Shown: one piece after another, positions 34,547-43,074 of the stretch | Numbering within the stretch: position 1 is the stretch's first letter | Layout of the letters: each line of letters starts with the position of its first letter | DNA from: Catellatospora citrea | Lineage (GTDB): Bacteria > Actinomycetota > Actinomycetes > Mycobacteriales > Micromonosporaceae | Direction of reading: 5' to 3' | DNA length: 64,000 nucleotides | Assembly (NCBI RefSeq): GCF_003610235.1 | Contig: NZ_RAPR01000003.1 | Span: 1 to 64,000 of the forward strand | Notes under the pieces: model-generated | Seen by the model: the letters and a program-made list of their open reading frames with translations, nothing else | Databases searched by the model: none | What the model was told of the DNA's origin: nothing | Program-made: the position numbers and the translations under genes

Positions 34547-35835
34547 TGCCGGCCGCCACCACGCCGGCCGCCGCCTCCATCGAGGCCGGCGGCCGGCACC
34601 GCCTGCGGACCGTCGTGGCCGCGCTGACCGTCACCCAGACCATCGGGTACGGCGTGCTGTACTACGTGTTCAGCGTCTTCCTCGCGCCCATGACCGCCGA
34701 CCTGCACGCCTCCCCCGCCGCCGTCACCGGTGCGCTGACCGTCGCCGTGCTCACCACCGCGGCCGCCGCCGTCCCCGTCGGACGGTGGCTCGACCGGCGC
34801 GGCGGCCGCAGCCTCATGACCTGCGGCTCACTCCTGGGCACCGGCGCGGTCCTGGCCTGGTCGCAGGTCACCGACGTCCGCCAGCTGTACGCCGTGTTCA
34901 CGGTGCTGGGCATCGCCTCCGCGATGGTCCTGTACGAGGCGGCGTTCGCGGTCGTCGTCGCCACCAGCACCGCGTCCCAACGGGCCGGCGCCCTGCTGGC
35001 GGTCACGGTCGTGGCCGGCTTCGCCAGCACGATCTTCCTGCCCCTGGCCGCCGGCCTGCAGGAACACCACGGCTGGCGGACCACGCTGGTGATCCTCGCG
35101 CTCGGCTACTGCGTCCTCGCCGTCCCCCTGCACGCGCTGGCCGTGCCGGCACGGCCGCGCCGCGATGCGGCAGCACTGGCCGTCGACCACGTGGCGCGGC
35201 GGTCAGCCGTGCGCGCGGCGCTGCGCCATCGCGGGTTCTGGCTGCTCACCGCGGCGTTCGTGATACACGGCAGCGCCGTCGCCGTCGTGTCCGTACACCT
35301 GATCACCTACCTCACCGGCCGCGGGCACCCCGCCGCCTTCGCCGCCGCCGTCGCGGGGCTGCTCGGTGTCATGTCCGTCACCGGCCGGATCGTCACCACC
35401 GGCCTGACCCGCCGCCACTCCACCGCGGCCGTGACCGCCGCCGTGTTCGGCATCCAGGCGGCGGCCGCGGCGGCCCTGCCCGCGTTCGGCGCCACCCGGA
35501 CCGGCGCGATCTGCTGCGTCGTGCTGTTCGGCACGGGCTTCGGCGTCGGCACCATCGCCCGGCCGGCGCTGCTCGCCCAGCGGTACGGCACCACCGGCTA
35601 CGCCACCATCGCCGCCGCCCTGACCCTGCCGACCACGGTCGCCAAAGCCTTCGCACCCCTGGCCGCCGCCGCCCTCTACCTCACCGCCGGCACCTACACC
35701 CCGGTCCTGGCCCTGGTCGGCGCCGCATGCGCCGTAGCGGCGGCCTGCCTCATCCTCGCCGCGGCACCTGCTGCTGCCGCTCCGCCCCCCATCGGATGCG
35801 GCGTGGCAGGCTCCGCGGGCAGACTGGCCGCGTGA
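34546..35835 (+). CDS. MFS transporter of the arsenic locus
   Basis: A 429-residue twelve-helix major facilitator (TVTQTIGYGVLYYVFSVFLAPM; loop motif GRWLDRRGGRS). The sequence class (monocarboxylate-type/OFA-like) differs from known arsenite pumps. ATG 34546 overlaps the ArsO-like stop in TGATG (ATG 34534 is a longer alternative), so it is co-translated with the flavoprotein and may export its product, for instance an organoarsenical or arsenate derivative. Its own stop overlaps the HD gene (GTGA at 35832-35835). Confidence 0.85.
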   Translation: MPAATTPAAASIEAGGRHRLRTVVAALTVTQTIGYGVLYYVFSVFLAPMTADLHASPAAVTGALTVAVLTTAAAAVPVGRWLDRRGGRSLMTCGSLLGTGAVLAWSQVTDVRQLYAVFTVLGIASAMVLYEAAFAVVVATSTASQRAGALLAVTVVAGFASTIFLPLAAGLQEHHGWRTTLVILALGYCVLAVPLHALAVPARPRRDAAALAVDHVARRSAVRAALRHRGFWLLTAAFVIHGSAVAVVSVHLITYLTGRGHPAAFAAAVAGLLGVMSVTGRIVTTGLTRRHSTAAVTAAVFGIQAAAAAALPAFGATRTGAICCVVLFGTGFGVGTIARPALLAQRYGTTGYATIAAALTLPTTVAKAFAPLAAAALYLTAGTYTPVLALVGAACAVAAACLILAAAPAAAAPPPIGCGVAGSAGRLAA

Positions 35836-36530
35836 ACGACACGGACGCCGGCGCCCGGCGAGCGCTGCCCACCGACGAGCAGATCCGGGAACTGCACGAA
35901 CGGTACGCGCCCACCCCGGAGGCGTTCGACCTCGTCTACACCCACTGCCTGATCGTCTGCGCGGTGGCCGAGCAGCTGCTCGACGGCCGGCGCTCGGCGT
36001 ACGACGTCGACCTGGTCCGGGCGGGCAGCCTGCTGCACGACATCGGCGTCTACCGCCTGTACGACACCGACGGCCGGCTCGACCACCGCGACTACATCCG
36101 CCACGGGCTGCTCGGCCACGACCTGCTGCGCGGACTCGGCTTCCCCGAGGCGCTGTGCCGGTTCTGCTCCTGCCACACCGGTGTCGGCCTCACGCGCGAG
36201 GACGTGCTGCGCCAGCAGCTGCCCCTGCCCGTCGCCGACTACGTCGCCGAGACCGACGAGGAGCAGCTGGTCATGTACGCCGACAAGTTCCACAGCAAGA
36301 CGACTCCCCCGACGTTCGTCACCGCGGCCGCGTACACGGCCGACGTACAGCGGTTCGGCGCGGACAAGGCCGCCCGGTTCACCACGATGGTGGCTCATTA
36401 CGGCGAGCCGGACCTCACCCGGCTGGCGGAGCAGCACCGGCACCCGTGGGCCGCTGACGCAGCGTCGCCACCCGGTGCAGGATCGCCTCGGCCGCCCGGG
36501 CCGGGCTCAGGTCCGTGGTATCCAGCGTGA
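35832..36530 (+). CDS. HD-domain phosphohydrolase-like protein
   Basis: A 232-residue HD-superfamily protein. Metal ligands are visible: His38 (YTHCLIV), the HD pair His69-Asp70 (LLHDIGVY), His91 and His96 (RHGLLGHDLL) and His115 (CHTGVG), followed by an Asp-rich helix (YVAETDEEQLVMYADKFH). This fits a small metal-dependent phosphohydrolase. GTG 35832 overlaps the MFS stop, so it belongs to the arsO-MFS operon, though its link to arsenic is unclear. The C-terminal ~35 residues overlap the convergent kinase gene on the other strand and are Pro/Gly-rich; the real end may be functionally irrelevant. Confidence 0.8.
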   Translation: MNDTDAGARRALPTDEQIRELHERYAPTPEAFDLVYTHCLIVCAVAEQLLDGRRSAYDVDLVRAGSLLHDIGVYRLYDTDGRLDHRDYIRHGLLGHDLLRGLGFPEALCRFCSCHTGVGLTREDVLRQQLPLPVADYVAETDEEQLVMYADKFHSKTTPPTFVTAAAYTADVQRFGADKAARFTTMVAHYGEPDLTRLAEQHRHPWAADAASPPGAGSPRPPGPGSGPWYPA

Positions 36531-37038
36531 ACAGGTGCGGGTCGATCGGGACATACATGTCGGTCGTGGCCATGTAGGCGCGCAGCTGCTCCGGATCGGT
36601 CAGTTTGAGACGCCGCGCGCGCTCGACGCCGGTGACCCTGCGCGCCTGCTCGGCGGGGTCGCACGTGAGCACGACCGGGAGGAAGACGGCATCACGGGCC
36701 GCGGCGACCTGCCGGATCCGCGCGAACACCACGGCGCCTTCCGGGCCGTCCTCCAGCGCGTTGGTCAGGACATGGCTGATCGATCTCGGTGCGAGATCCT
36801 CCAGCACCCTGAGCAGCGCCTCGCGGATCCCGGCGACGTATCGCCACGTCTCTCGGGGAAGGATGCTGACACCGTCCCAGCCCAGCAATGTCAGGACGGG
36901 GTGATTCATCAGCTGGTTGTCCACGACGACGGCACCGGTCATCGTGGCGATCTCGGCCGCGATGGTGTACTTGCCGACGCCCGGGTAGCCCAGCAGGTAG
37001 ATCAGGTACGGGTGGGACGGTTGCCCGGCGGCGCTCAT
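36415..37038 (-). CDS. P-loop ATPase / small-molecule kinase-like protein
   Basis: A 207-residue AAA/kinase-fold protein with an N-terminal P-loop YLLGYPGVGKYT, an Asp-rich switch (VVVDNQLMNHPVL), a VLTCDPAEQARRVTGVERARRLKL lid-like arginine region and the TLDTTDLSPARAAEAILHRV tail typical of adenylate-kinase-like (zeta-toxin/CPT-like) phosphotransferases. It may phosphorylate a small molecule or antibiotic. Its ATG overlaps the stop of the Lnu-like gene (ATGA at 37035-37038), which suggests both act on the same class of compound. Confidence 0.75.
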   Translation of the reverse strand: MSAAGQPSHPYLIYLLGYPGVGKYTIAAEIATMTGAVVVDNQLMNHPVLTLLGWDGVSILPRETWRYVAGIREALLRVLEDLAPRSISHVLTNALEDGPEGAVVFARIRQVAAARDAVFLPVVLTCDPAEQARRVTGVERARRLKLTDPEQLRAYMATTDMYVPIDPHLFTLDTTDLSPARAAEAILHRVATLRQRPTGAGAAPPAG

Positions 37039-37835
37039 GCGGTCGCCGTCACCGAGTCGAGCTCGGCGAACAGTTCGCGGGGAAGCTCGCAGCCGACGCG
37101 GTCGGCCAGCCTGGCCCAGTAATCGCGGCCGCAGACCCAGGCGGCGGCGACCGCCCGGGCGACCGCGTCGGCTTCGGCAACGGTGACGGTGTGGCGGAGG
37201 TTGCGGACAACCTCGGCACCGAGGTCGGTCTCCACCCGGCGTGACGGCGTCAGCCAGTACCCGGTCCGACCGTCGGCGAGGCGGGCCATCCAGAGCAGAT
37301 ACCGCTGGGCGTGCGACAGCGCGTCGACGGCGCGCAGCAGCTCGCCACGCTGCGCGACGTGGTGGGCCAGGGTGAGCCAGTTGGCGAAACGGCCACAGAG
37401 TTCATCGACGTCCTCGGCGCTGGTCGGCAGCTCAGGCTGAGCGGGCAGAGCATCGAGGGCGCGACGGAGGGCGCCGGTGCGGTCCAGCACGATCATGCGG
37501 TCGGTCGGCGCGCTGCGCGCGGGCCAGGTCTCGACGGAGCCGATGTCGTCGGCCGTCGCGAAGTGGAACTCGCCGCGGATCAGGTTCGGGAAGAACACCA
37601 CATGGGTGCCGAACTCGTTCAGGACCATGTATCGGATGGGACCGACCCGGTCGAGCCAGCCCCGATGATCGAGCGCCCGGGCGTGGTCGGTGGCGAAGAA
37701 CAGCCAGAACTCGACATCACTGTGGGCGTCGCCCTCGCCCTGCGCGAAGGAGCCGTACGTGAGCGCGGCGACGAGGTTCTCGTCGGCGTGGCAGAGTTCC
37801 CGGACCCGGGCGATCAGGTGTTCTTGCGGCAGCAC
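37035..37835 (-). CDS. Lnu(F/B)-like nucleotidyltransferase
   Basis: A 266-residue nucleotidyltransferase. The active-site motif is G28-S29-F...D40-V-E42 (YGSFAQGEGDAHSDVEF), and the sequence MLPQEHLIARVRELCHADEN with NLIRGEFHF and the C-terminal helical domain follows the Lnu(B)/(F)/(G) lincosamide nucleotidyltransferases, which adenylylate lincomycin/clindamycin. Family likeness was judged from memory of motif order, not by alignment. In a soil actinobacterium it may modify another compound. ATG 37835 begins 43 bases after the stop of the F420-reductase-like gene, and the stop overlaps the kinase start. Confidence 0.75.
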   Translation of the reverse strand: MLPQEHLIARVRELCHADENLVAALTYGSFAQGEGDAHSDVEFWLFFATDHARALDHRGWLDRVGPIRYMVLNEFGTHVVFFPNLIRGEFHFATADDIGSVETWPARSAPTDRMIVLDRTGALRRALDALPAQPELPTSAEDVDELCGRFANWLTLAHHVAQRGELLRAVDALSHAQRYLLWMARLADGRTGYWLTPSRRVETDLGAEVVRNLRHTVTVAEADAVARAVAAAWVCGRDYWARLADRVGCELPRELFAELDSVTATA

Positions 37836-37878
37836 CGGGCGACCATAGCCGCCGCGGCACGGTCCCGGCTGCCCGATT

Positions 37879-38652
37879 TCACGACACCAGACCGGCGCTG
37901 CCGGCTGGGCTCGCCGGCGTCAGCGGTTCGCGCGGCGAAGGCACCGGGTCCCGCAGCTGGTCACGGGCCTGGGCGACGACGCGTCCGCGCTCCGTCTCCG
38001 GGAAGCGGTCGAGGCGGGCCCGGACCTCGGCCGCGTCGACGTCGGCGCCGAACAGCTCGGTGCCCGGTTCGAACCGCACGCCCTCGGCCAGCGGCCCGGC
38101 GACGACCGGGTCGAAGCCCAGGTCGTCGACCAGTACGGCGACGGCGGCCACGTCGGCGGGGTCGTCGCCCGCGATCGCGACGGCGGTGCGTCCGGCGACG
38201 CCCGCGGGCCGGGCCTGGTCCTCGATGTCGTGGTAGCCCACGTGGTTGAACGCCTTCACGACCCGGGCCCCGGACAGGTGGGCCTGCACGGTCTCGCTGG
38301 AGGACGTACGCGGATCGGTGAGGTCGTCGCGGATGCCGTCGACCTCCCACCAGTAGTTCATCGCGTCGACGACGAGCTTGCCACGCAGCGGGTCCGCGGC
38401 GATGTTGCGGTGTTTGCCGAGCGGCAGGGCGAGCACGACGATGTCGGCGCGGGCCGCGACGTCCGCGGCGGTGGTGGCGATCGCGCCGGGGGTGAGCACC
38501 TCCACGGTCAGCGCGATCTTCGCGGGGTCGCCGGAGCCCGCGATGAGCACCCGGTAGCCCGCGGCCACGGCGAGCCGGCCGAGGACGGTGCCCAGCTTGC
38601 CCGCGCCGAGGATGCCGAGGGTCCGGGAACCGTCCGGGGCGGTGTCGTTCAT
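37879..38652 (-). CDS. NADPH-dependent F420 reductase-like protein
   Basis: A 257-residue Rossmann oxidoreductase with N-terminal [17 protein letters not shown], an NADP-type Ser/Arg-like site, and the [15 protein letters not shown] motif of the F420:NADP oxidoreductase (Fno) family. Fno passes hydride between NADPH and the deazaflavin F420, supplying or consuming reduced F420 in the cytoplasm. It is downstream of two LLM enzymes, whose F420-dependent members need F420H2, so the three form a plausible redox module. ATG 38652 has AAGGAC upstream. Some homologues may bind other cofactors, so specificity is inferred. Confidence 0.82.
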   Translation of the reverse strand: MNDTAPDGSRTLGILGAGKLGTVLGRLAVAAGYRVLIAGSGDPAKIALTVEVLTPGAIATTAADVAARADIVVLALPLGKHRNIAADPLRGKLVVDAMNYWWEVDGIRDDLTDPRTSSSETVQAHLSGARVVKAFNHVGYHDIEDQARPAGVAGRTAVAIAGDDPADVAAVAVLVDDLGFDPVVAGPLAEGVRFEPGTELFGADVDAAEVRARLDRFPETERGRVVAQARDQLRDPVPSPREPLTPASPAGSAGLVS

Positions 38653-38686
38653 GTCGAGTCCTTCGAGGTCGGGTCCGGCGGCGGGG

Positions 38687-39718
38687 TCAGTCGGCGAGCA
38701 TGTCGCGGACCATGGGGATCACCTTCGCGCCGTACAGCTCGACGGCGCGCAGGCGGGCGGCCGCAGGCTGGGCGCCCGCGGTGTAGATCAGGTCGAACCG
38801 GCCCACGCCGAGCGTCTTGACGGTACGGGCGATCTTCCGGGCGACTGTCTCCGGGGAGCCGATGTAGAGGGACCCGTGGTCGACCTCGGCGTCGAACTCG
38901 GCGCGGCGGATCGGCGGCCAGCCGCGCAGGGCGCCGATCCGGTCGCGGATGACCCGGTAGTGCGGCCAGAAGATCTCCTTGGCCTGCTCGTCGGTGTCGG
39001 CGACGAAGCCGGGCGAGTGCATGCCGACCGGGTGCGCGGTGGTGCCGAGCTGGTCGGCGGCGCGCCGGTACAGGTCGATGTAGGGCGCGAAGCGGCCGGG
39101 CTGGCCGCCGATGATGGCGAGCATGAGCGGCAGGCCGTAGCGCGCCGTGCGGACCACCGACTGCGGCGAGCCGCCGACGCCCACCCAGGTGGTCAGGCGG
39201 CCGGATTCGGTCTTGGGGAAGACGTCGGCGTCGCGCAGGGGTGCGCGTACGGTGCCGCTCCAGGTCACCGGCTGCTCGTCGAGCAGCTTCACGAACAGGT
39301 CGATCTTCTCCTCGAACAGCACGTCGTAGTCCGCCAGGTCGTAGCCGAACAGCGGGAACGACTCGGTGAACGAGCCCCGGCCCAGGATGACCTCGGCCCG
39401 GCCGTGCGACAGCGCGTCGACCGTGGCGAAGCGCTGGAACACCCGCACCGGGTCGTCGGAGCTGAGCACGGTCACCCCGGAGCCGAGGCGGATGCGCGAC
39501 GTGCGGGTCGCGATCCCGGCCAGCACGGTCTCGGGCGTCGACACCGAGTACTCCGGCCGGTGGTGCTCGCCGACGGCGATGGCGTCGACGCCGAGTTCGT
39601 CGGCGAGCACCGCCTCCTCGACGACCTGCCGGATCGCGGCGGCGTACGAGATCGGGCGGCCGGCGTCGTCGTCCGGCACGTCGCCGAAGGTGTCGAGGCC
39701 GAACACGAGGTCAGACAT
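38687..39718 (-). CDS. LLM-class flavin/F420-dependent oxidoreductase (first)
   Basis: A 343-residue TIM-barrel luciferase-like monooxygenase. Family blocks include [72 protein letters not shown], and [21 protein letters not shown]. Members oxidise or reduce diverse substrates with FMN or F420. ATG 39718 was chosen; the stop of the upstream LLM gene (39711) overlaps it by eight bases. It is one of two paralogues in tandem, sharing DPVR and [14 protein letters not shown] segments. Confidence 0.9.
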   Translation of the reverse strand: MSDLVFGLDTFGDVPDDDAGRPISYAAAIRQVVEEAVLADELGVDAIAVGEHHRPEYSVSTPETVLAGIATRTSRIRLGSGVTVLSSDDPVRVFQRFATVDALSHGRAEVILGRGSFTESFPLFGYDLADYDVLFEEKIDLFVKLLDEQPVTWSGTVRAPLRDADVFPKTESGRLTTWVGVGGSPQSVVRTARYGLPLMLAIIGGQPGRFAPYIDLYRRAADQLGTTAHPVGMHSPGFVADTDEQAKEIFWPHYRVIRDRIGALRGWPPIRRAEFDAEVDHGSLYIGSPETVARKIARTVKTLGVGRFDLIYTAGAQPAAARLRAVELYGAKVIPMVRDMLAD

Positions 39719-40760
39719 GGGTGGGCTCCTTCGTGAGCAGTTCCCGCACCCGCGGGGCGACTTCCCGGCCGAACAGCTCGATGCTGCGGGCGCGGGCCTG
39801 GCGGGGCAGGCGCATGATGTCGTACTTGAGGTCGAAGCGGCTGATCCGCAGGTCACGGGCCATTTTGGCGATCTTGCGCGCGACCGTCTCGGGCGAACCG
39901 ACGAACAGTGCCCCGCCGTCGATCTCGGCCTCGTAGCGTTCGCGGGTCGGTTTGTAGAAGCCGCGTTCGCGGGCGAGGTCCGCGACGACCGGTTGCCAGT
40001 GGCGCCACCAGGTCTCGACGGCCTCTTCGTCGGTGTCGGCGACCAGGCCGAGCGAGTGCTGCCCTATCGGCAGCGGGGCGTGCCCGAGCTGTTCGAGTGC
40101 GCGCAGGTACAGCGCGACGTTGCCGGCGAAGCGTTGCGGCCGGCCGCCGATGATCGCCATCATGAGCGGCAGCCCGTGGCGGGCGGCGCGCAGCACCGAG
40201 TTCGGGCTGCCGCCCACACCGATCCAGGTGGGGATGCCGCCCTCCGGCATGCGCGGGTGCAGCCGCTGCGCGGTGAGCGGGCTGCGCACGGGGCCCGACC
40301 AGGTGACCGTGTCCTGGCGCTGGAGGCGCATGAACAGGTCGAGCTTCTCCTCGAACAGGCGCTCGTAGTCGGCGAGGTCGTAGCCGAACAGCGGGAACGA
40401 CTCGGTCGCCGAGGCCCGGCCGAGGACGAGCTGGGCGCGGCCGCCGGACACGGCGTCCAGCGTCGAGAACTCGTGGTAGAGGCGCACGGGGTCGTTCGTG
40501 CTCAGCACCGTGACCGAGGTGCCGAGCCGGATCCGCTCGGTGGCTCGCGCGATGGCGGCGAGCAGCACGGGCGTCGCGGAGTCGGTGAAGCCCTCCCGGT
40601 AGTGCTCGCCCACGCTGAACACGTCGAGCCCGACCGAGTCGGCGAGCTGCGCCTCCTCGACGATCAGCCGCACGGTCTCGGCGTCGCTGAGCACCCGGTC
40701 GCCGTCGGTGGCCACTTCGCCGAACGAGTTGAGCCCCAGCTGGAAGCCTTCGGTCGTCAC
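39711..40760 (-). CDS. LLM-class flavin/F420-dependent oxidoreductase (second)
   Basis: A 349-residue LLM protein, paralogous to its downstream neighbour: [78 protein letters not shown] 40760 is chosen because GGGGGAG lies a few bases upstream; ATG 40793 would place the start inside the operator. It heads the LLM-LLM-Fno (and perhaps Lnu-kinase) transcript and is divergent from the MarR gene, with its promoter in the shared operator region. Confidence 0.88.
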   Translation of the reverse strand: MTTEGFQLGLNSFGEVATDGDRVLSDAETVRLIVEEAQLADSVGLDVFSVGEHYREGFTDSATPVLLAAIARATERIRLGTSVTVLSTNDPVRLYHEFSTLDAVSGGRAQLVLGRASATESFPLFGYDLADYERLFEEKLDLFMRLQRQDTVTWSGPVRSPLTAQRLHPRMPEGGIPTWIGVGGSPNSVLRAARHGLPLMMAIIGGRPQRFAGNVALYLRALEQLGHAPLPIGQHSLGLVADTDEEAVETWWRHWQPVVADLARERGFYKPTRERYEAEIDGGALFVGSPETVARKIAKMARDLRISRFDLKYDIMRLPRQARARSIELFGREVAPRVRELLTKEPTHV

Positions 40761-40785
40761 GGTCTCCCCCTCGCCTCGGGCACTG

Positions 40786-40830
40786 ATTGACATGTCAATT
40801 AGTAGCTCCGGTATGATTGACATGTCAATC
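40786..40830. promoter_or_regulatory. Twin MarR operators overlapping both divergent promoters
   Basis: Two identical perfect palindromes ATTGACATGTCAAT at 40786-40799 and 40816-40829 (the second extends to 16 bases, 40815-40830), centres 30 bp apart. Plus strand: TTGACA (40787-40792), 19 bases, TATGAT (40812-40817) drives MarR. Minus strand: TTGACA (within 40823-40828), 18 bases, TACTAA drives the LLM gene. Each palindrome thus carries one promoter's -35 and touches the other's -10, allowing one repressor to shut both. Confidence 0.8.
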
Positions 40831-40839
40831 GGAGGCGGG

Positions 40840-41376
40840 ATGACCCACGACACACCACGGCCGCGCCGGGCACGACAGCTGCCCACGACCGAGCAGCTGC
40901 GGATCTGGCGCGACTTCATCGAGACGGCCGATGCCCTGCGGTCCGAGCTCACCGCACGGCTGCAGAGCGAGTCTTCGCTGTCGTCGGGCGACTACGCGGT
41001 GCTGCTCGCCCTCAGCGAGGCCGAGGGGCACCGGATGCGCTCCTCCGAGCTCGCGGCCCACATCGACTGGGAACGCAGCCGCCTGTCGCATCACCTGGGC
41101 CGGATGGAGCGGCGCGAACTGATCCGCCGCGAGGAGTGCGCCGCCGACAACCGGGGTGCGGAGATCGTGCTGACGCCGACAGGCCTGCAGTCGTTCCGGG
41201 GGTCGACGGTGCCGCACCTGCGTGCCGTGCGTGAGCTGTTCGTCGACGCACTCACCCACGATCAGCTCGTCGCGGCGGGCGACCTCGCCGCCACTCTCCG
41301 GGCCCGCCTCAGCGCCTCGGGCAGGCAGCGCGGCATGGCGGCGCAGCCGAAAGCCGCCCGAACCGACACCCGTTAG
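40840..41376 (+). CDS. MarR family transcriptional regulator
   Basis: A 178-residue MarR-type regulator: SSLSSGDYAVLLALSEAEGHRMRSSELAAHIDWERSRLSHHLGRMERRELI (wHTH) and EECAADNRGAEIVLTPTG (wing), flanked by dimer helices. ATG 40840 has GGAGG at 40831-40835. It is divergent from the LLM/Fno operon and the twin palindromes between them are its probable binding sites, giving autorepression and control of the redox operon. The inducing ligand is unknown; many MarR proteins respond to phenolics or antibiotics. The stop overlaps the convergent methyltransferase stop by four bases. Confidence 0.9.
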   Translation: MTHDTPRPRRARQLPTTEQLRIWRDFIETADALRSELTARLQSESSLSSGDYAVLLALSEAEGHRMRSSELAAHIDWERSRLSHHLGRMERRELIRREECAADNRGAEIVLTPTGLQSFRGSTVPHLRAVRELFVDALTHDQLVAAGDLAATLRARLSASGRQRGMAAQPKAARTDTR

Positions 41377-42128
41377 CGGGCGAGGACGAACGTCGCGACG
41401 TGTCCGGGGAACCGCACGGTGAGCTCCCCCGCCTCGAACACGTCGGCAAGGGTCTGCTCGCACCAGGCCCGAGCCTCGTCCCGGGAACGGACACCGGTGC
41501 GGACAGCCCAGTCGACGTTGACCTCGCTGAGGGCGTACCGCTGATAGGCCTCGCCCGTCATCGGCAGCGCCACCACCTCGTCCCGGTGGTCGAGCAGACG
41601 CAGGCCTGGCTCGATGCCGGGCAGGTCACGCGGATCGAGTGGCCGCCACCCGGGCGGCCACGGGAAGCGCTCCTCGAAGCGGGCGAACCAGCCACTCAGC
41701 GCCGGCCCCTCGGCGGCATGGCGCGCTTCGCTGAAGTCGTACACGACCAGCCGGCCGCCCGGGGCGAGTACCCGCCGCAACTGCGGCAGCGACCGGGTCA
41801 GGTCGGTGTAGTTGAGCGCCCCTGCCGCCGTGACCAGGTCGAAGAATGCGTCGGGAAAAGGCAGCGCCTCGGCTTGCGCGACAACGAACGACGCATCGGG
41901 CGCGACCGCGGCGCGATGGAGCAGCATGGCGGCGGCGGGCTCGACCCCGATCACCTGCGCGGCCAGCGGCCGCAGCGCGGCGGTCGACACCCCGGCACCG
42001 CACCCGACGTCGAGCGCCCGCCGGGCGGTGCCGGTCAGCCGGGCCGCGGCCAGCAGGCGGCGATGCACCGCGGGCCGGTCGAAGGCGTAACCACGGGCAA
42101 GGTCGGCGCTGTCGTAGACACCGCTCAT
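41373..42128 (-). CDS. SAM-dependent methyltransferase, class I
   Basis: A 251-residue class-I methyltransferase. It has the SAM motif ALDVGCGAGVSTAAL, motif II-like VIGVEPAAAML, ASFVVAQAEALPFPDAFFDLVTAAGALNYTDL and the VLAPGGRLVVYDFSEA segment. Substrate not predictable; the C-terminal half (PPGWRPLDPRDLPGIEP) is variable in this family. ATG 42128 follows GAGGTG. It stands between the MarR gene and a terminator after the DUF948 gene. Confidence 0.88.
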   Translation of the reverse strand: MSGVYDSADLARGYAFDRPAVHRRLLAAARLTGTARRALDVGCGAGVSTAALRPLAAQVIGVEPAAAMLLHRAAVAPDASFVVAQAEALPFPDAFFDLVTAAGALNYTDLTRSLPQLRRVLAPGGRLVVYDFSEARHAAEGPALSGWFARFEERFPWPPGWRPLDPRDLPGIEPGLRLLDHRDEVVALPMTGEAYQRYALSEVNVDWAVRTGVRSRDEARAWCEQTLADVFEAGELTVRFPGHVATFVLAR

Positions 42129-42202
42129 CGCGACACCTCGGCGTGGAGTTCCGTCGATCGTCCTGATCGCACGCCCACCATTGCAGCACACAGATCGCGC
42201 GT

Positions 42203-42229
42203 GGCCGGGCCCGTGTACCGGGCCCGGCC
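42203..42229. terminator. Hairpin terminator after DUF948 gene
   Basis: GGCCGGGCCCG (42203-42213) and CGGGCCCGGCC (42219-42229) form a perfect 11-bp stem with loop TGTAC. It lies 11 bases past the DUF948 stop on the minus strand and isolates the methyltransferase gene. Confidence 0.7.
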
Positions 42230-42239
42230 CTTCACGTCA

Positions 42240-42635
42240 CTACCGGTGGGAACGCGCCGAGACGGCGCGTCGGATGCCGAACGCCAACGCGGCGGCCTTG
42301 CCCAGCGGCGTCGCCGACGCTTCGGTGACCGTGTTCGCGACCTTGGCGATGTTCGCCGCGGCAGCCGACAGCGGCCCGGTCACCGCGTCGACCCGGACCA
42401 GTTGGAGGTTGATGCCGTCCAGCGTGGTCTGCACCTGCCCGACGGTGGTGTTCACGCCGTCGACGGTGTTGTTGACGTTGTCCAGCAACGGACCCGTCTT
42501 GGCGGTCACCTCCCGGATCATGTCGGTGGTCGCGTCGACGGTGCGCCGCAGCCGCAGGATCGGCACCGCGAGCACCAGCACGAGCATCGCGAAGGCCCCC
42601 GAGGCGACCAGCGCCGCGATCTCCGTACCCGACAT
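42240..42635 (-). CDS. DUF948-like membrane-anchored coiled-coil protein
   Basis: A 131-residue protein with an N-terminal transmembrane helix (MSGTEIAALVASGAFAMLVLVLAVPILRLRRTVDATTDMI) and a heptad-like region rich in V/T/N (VNNTVDGVNTTVGQVQTTLDGINLQL), the DUF948 pattern. This suggests a membrane-anchored helical bundle. A basic C-terminus follows. It starts seven bases after the stop of the preceding gene, so both are one operon. DUF948 proteins are stress-associated in Gram-positives; function unknown. Confidence 0.8.
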   Translation of the reverse strand: MSGTEIAALVASGAFAMLVLVLAVPILRLRRTVDATTDMIREVTAKTGPLLDNVNNTVDGVNTTVGQVQTTLDGINLQLVRVDAVTGPLSAAAANIAKVANTVTEASATPLGKAAALAFGIRRAVSARSHR

Positions 42636-42641
42636 CTGCGG

Positions 42642-43004
42642 CTACTTCCTCGGCCCGGCCGAGTTCCGGCCGAGCAGCCAGCCGACGAGGAACACCGCGG
42701 CTCCGGCTGCCCACGGCGTGGGGTTGCGGCGGATGCTGGCCAACAGGTCGCGTCCGGCGGTCTCCCACTCGTCGGCCGTGTGCGGAATCCGCTCGTTGAC
42801 CGCCGACAGGGCCTCCGTGGCCGCGTCCTTGGCCGCCACGGCGGTGTGGGCGGCGTTGGCTTTGAGCTCGCCGGCACCGGCGGCCAGAGCGTGTCCGGTG
42901 TCGATCGCCGCCTGCTTGGCCTCCGCCGCCTTCTCGGCGACGGCGGCGGAAGCGGTATGGAGCGCGTCCTGCGCGCCCGTGAGGGCGTCGTCCTTGCTTG
43001 GCAT
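42642..43004 (-). CDS. Small stress-type protein with C-terminal membrane helix
   Basis: A 120-residue alanine-rich protein. The first ~75 residues are amphipathic helical (KDDALTGAQDALHTASAAVAEKAAEAKQAA), resembling apolipophorin/LEA-like or YtxH-type stress proteins, followed by one membrane helix (PWAAGAAVFLVGWLLG). ATG 43004 follows GGGAG. A SigB/SigF-type promoter is predicted 38-62 bases upstream. Together with the DUF948 protein it may brace the membrane under stress. No family was firmly recognised. Confidence 0.7.
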   Translation of the reverse strand: MPSKDDALTGAQDALHTASAAVAEKAAEAKQAAIDTGHALAAGAGELKANAAHTAVAAKDAATEALSAVNERIPHTADEWETAGRDLLASIRRNPTPWAAGAAVFLVGWLLGRNSAGPRK

Positions 43005-43041
43005 GGTCGTCTCCCGTTCGAGGTGTGGTGTTGGCAGCCCG

Positions 43042-43066
43042 ATACCCGCCCGCCCGGTGCTTATGC
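43042..43066 (-). promoter_or_regulatory. SigB/SigF-type promoter of the small stress-protein operon
   Basis: On the minus strand GCAT (43066-43063), 15 bases, GGGTAT (43047-43042) fits the GNNT-N15-GGGTAY stress consensus, with transcription starting near 43035, about 30 bases before ATG 43004. The -35 match is weaker than in the other candidates. Confidence 0.5.
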
Positions 43067-43074
43067 CGCAACGG

